This document shows positions 62,155 through 64,000 of a stretch of 64,000 nt of DNA, in pieces (the first letter of the stretch is position 1; the number at the start of each line of letters is the position of its first letter). The notes under the pieces are model-generated. The model searched no databases and was not told where the DNA came from. It saw only the letters and a program-made list of their open reading frames with translations. The stretch is from positions 1,776,001-1,840,000 of the forward strand of contig NZ_CP011032.1 of assembly GCF_002310815.1 (NCBI RefSeq), in the 5' to 3' direction. Made by a program: the position numbers and the translations under genes. This DNA comes from Pseudoalteromonas tunicata. GTDB taxonomy: Bacteria > Pseudomonadota > Gammaproteobacteria > Enterobacterales > Alteromonadaceae.

Positions 62155-64000
62155 ATGGAAAGGTTGTTAACTCGGATTGAGTCAGTTGTATTCCGTCATC
62201 GTTTATCTGTTATTTTACTGTTTATTGTAGCCAGTTGTTATTTGATGTTTCAAGCGAGTCAGATCAAGCTTGATGCCTCTTTTAATAAAAATATCCCACT
62301 AAATCATGAATACATGAAAGTGTATTTAAAGCACGAAAAGCAGTTTGGTGGTGCTAACAGTGTGCTTATCTCAGTGTGTGATGCACGAGGAGATATTTTT
62401 AATCCTGAGTTTTTTGCTCAATTAAAATCAGTCCATGATCAGTTGTACTTTATACCTGGAGTTAATCGACCTTTAGTACAATCAATTTTTTCACCAAGTG
62501 CCCGATTTGTTGAAGTGGTCGAAGATGGTTTTGCCGGTGGTCCAATTATTCCTGCTAACTTTGTGCCTGATGAAGCGGGTCTTGCCAAAGTAAAAGAAAA
62601 TATTGAAAAAGCAAATATTGTTGGTCGCATGATTGCCAGTGATTATTCATGTGCCATGGTTACCACTCAGTTAATGGAGGTTGATCCTAGTACACAAGAG
62701 CCACTTGATACCCTTGCGCTTGCAAACAAATTAGAAACTGAAATTCGCGGTAAATTTACCACTGATAATGTATCAATTCATATCATTGGTTTTGCGAAAA
62801 TGGCTGGTGATATTGCTGATGGTGCTAAAGGTGTCGTGCTGTTTTTCCTAATAGCTATCGCTTTCACTTTTGTCATGGTTTGGTTGTTTTGTAAAAGCTT
62901 AACCTTGACTATTTTACCGGTAGTTTGTTCGCTTATTGCTGTTGTCTGGCAGTTAGGTTTATTGTCTCAACTTGGCTTTGGCCTCGACCCAATGTCTATT
63001 TTGGTGCCTTTTTTAGTGTTTGCGATTGGTGTGAGTCATGGTGTTCAGATGATCAACGCAATTGGTAAAAAAGTGACTGAAGGTTTTAGCAGTAAAATGG
63101 CCGCAGAAGCGAGCTTTCGTAGTTTACTCATTCCTGGTGGAATTGCGTTGCTATCTGACACGGTAGGCTTTTTGACACTACTTTCTATTGATATCGGAAT
63201 AATCCGTGAACTTGCTATTACTGCCAGTCTCGGTGTTGCGGTTATTATTTTTACTAATCTTGTATTATTGCCTGTTCTTGCCTCTTATATTTCTGAGAAA
63301 AAAATAGCCTCAAAACAGGGCTCTTCAGCGCAGTTTGATGTTTTTCGAGAAATCCTGGTTAAAGCAACCGATAAAAAAGTCGCACGCTATATCTTATTCT
63401 TTACCGTTATTTTATTTGGGCTTGGCATGTGGCAAGCGCAAAAAATGCGGATAGGGGATTTGCATGCGGGTGCGCCATCATTACATCAGGATGCGCGTTA
63501 TAACCAAGATACGTTTTTAATCACAGATCGCTACACCATTACTGTTGATATTTTAAAGGTATTGGTCGAAGCCTCACCAGAAGCCTGTACTTTTCACGAT
63601 ACTATGGATCGCATCGATCGGTTTCAATGGCGCATGGAAAATGTAGCAGGCGTTCAGTCTATTGTTTCGCTAAGCTCGGTGGCCCAAGCTGTTAATGCCG
63701 GTTATAACGAAGGTAATTTGAAATGGCAAACCTTGCCACGTAATACTTCTTCACTGGTACAAGCAACTTCTCGTGTAGAGACAAGCTCTGGGTTACTCGA
63801 TGGTAACTGTAGTGTGATGCCATTGATTATTTTCATGGAGGATCATAAAGCTGAAACGATTGAGCGTGTAATTGATGCGGTGAAACGTTATTCGTTAGAA
63901 GAGCAAACAGATGAGCTACAATTTAAGCTTGCATCAGGCCCTGTTGGTGTTATGGCTGCAACCAATGAATCTGTTGCCGCTGCTCAGCTTCCTATGATGC
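62155..64000 (+). CDS. RND/MMPL-family transporter (C-terminus beyond window)
   Basis: About 615 residues are present and the frame runs off the right edge. TM1 (about 18-36) is followed by a periplasmic domain (about 40-215), a run of TM segments ('GAKGVVLFFLIAIAFTFVMVWLF', 'SLIAVVWQLGLLSQLGFGLDPMSILVPFLVFAIGVSHGVQ', 'IPGGIALLSDTVGFLTLLSI') typical of the MMPL half with an HX sterol-sensing-like region, and a second TM (about 412-432) starting the second half. Such RND proteins move lipids or hydrophobic compounds; HpnN is a known relative. Start: ATG 62155, two bases after the propeller stop, with GAGG overlapping that gene's end. Confidence 0.9.
   Translation, partial: MERLLTRIESVVFRHRLSVILLFIVASCYLMFQASQIKLDASFNKNIPLNHEYMKVYLKHEKQFGGANSVLISVCDARGDIFNPEFFAQLKSVHDQLYFIPGVNRPLVQSIFSPSARFVEVVEDGFAGGPIIPANFVPDEAGLAKVKENIEKANIVGRMIASDYSCAMVTTQLMEVDPSTQEPLDTLALANKLETEIRGKFTTDNVSIHIIGFAKMAGDIADGAKGVVLFFLIAIAFTFVMVWLFCKSLTLTILPVVCSLIAVVWQLGLLSQLGFGLDPMSILVPFLVFAIGVSHGVQMINAIGKKVTEGFSSKMAAEASFRSLLIPGGIALLSDTVGFLTLLSIDIGIIRELAITASLGVAVIIFTNLVLLPVLASYISEKKIASKQGSSAQFDVFREILVKATDKKVARYILFFTVILFGLGMWQAQKMRIGDLHAGAPSLHQDARYNQDTFLITDRYTITVDILKVLVEASPEACTFHDTMDRIDRFQWRMENVAGVQSIVSLSSVAQAVNAGYNEGNLKWQTLPRNTSSLVQATSRVETSSGLLDGNCSVMPLIIFMEDHKAETIERVIDAVKRYSLEEQTDELQFKLASGPVGVMAATNESVAAAQLPMM

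Overview
The window is chromosomal DNA of a marine-type gammaproteobacterium, most likely order Alteromonadales and close to Pseudoalteromonas. The reasons are its AT-rich codon use, gene content (monomeric NADP-isocitrate dehydrogenase, Bpt next to Aat, DUF2835 behind pepN, a vibriolysin-like M4 protease and an M28 aminopeptidase with PPC tails) and gene orders close to Escherichia coli and Pseudomonas. The genus is inferred from recalled families, not from a search. I see no CRISPR array, insertion sequence, integrase or prophage.

Layout. 0-3 kb (minus): end of an AbgT transporter, a periplasmic solute-binding protein and a SulP anion transporter. 3.2-6.4 kb: lolCDE, the lipoprotein-release ABC transporter. 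6.6-15.2 kb: DUF4826, an acetyltransferase, then roxA-purB-hflD-mnmA-nudJ-rluE-icd on the minus strand, the E. coli 25-min order with a monomeric icd. 15.6-18.6 kb: cspD divergent from clpS-clpA. 18.6-33.6 kb: an accessory block between clpA and infA, with two secreted peptidases, ndh, an unrecognised membrane protein plus a periplasmic binding-like protein, a hydratase-like enzyme, an MscS-type channel, helicase IV and a diguanylate cyclase. 33.7-46.2 kb: infA-bpt-aat, trxB, pssA, ald/lrp, ftsK-lolA-rarA-crcB-serS. 46.2-48.8 kb: tusDCB-tusE, yccA and two identical tRNA-Ser(UGA) genes. 48.9-57.4 kb: a small membrane protein, msrC-(unknown)-proQ-prc, nhaC, pepN-DUF2835. 57.6-64 kb: DUF1302, DUF1329, a YCF48-like propeller and an RND/MMPL transporter that runs off the right end.

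How the genes fit together. Lipoprotein traffic is represented by LolCDE and LolA. The DUF1329 protein, which I recall as related to LolA/LolB, sits between a predicted outer-membrane barrel and an inner-membrane RND pump, suggesting a second envelope-spanning lipid or hydrophobic-compound route. Aat, Bpt, ClpS and ClpA are the dedicated parts of the bacterial N-degron pathway. MnmA and TusBCDE together make 2-thiouridine in tRNA wobble positions. The M4 protease and M28 aminopeptidase look like a matched extracellular protein-degrading pair. Lrp is divergent from alanine dehydrogenase with a Lrp-like site between them. The best candidates for undescribed biology are the 57.6-64 kb envelope cluster and the unrecognised genes at 25.3-27.0 kb.
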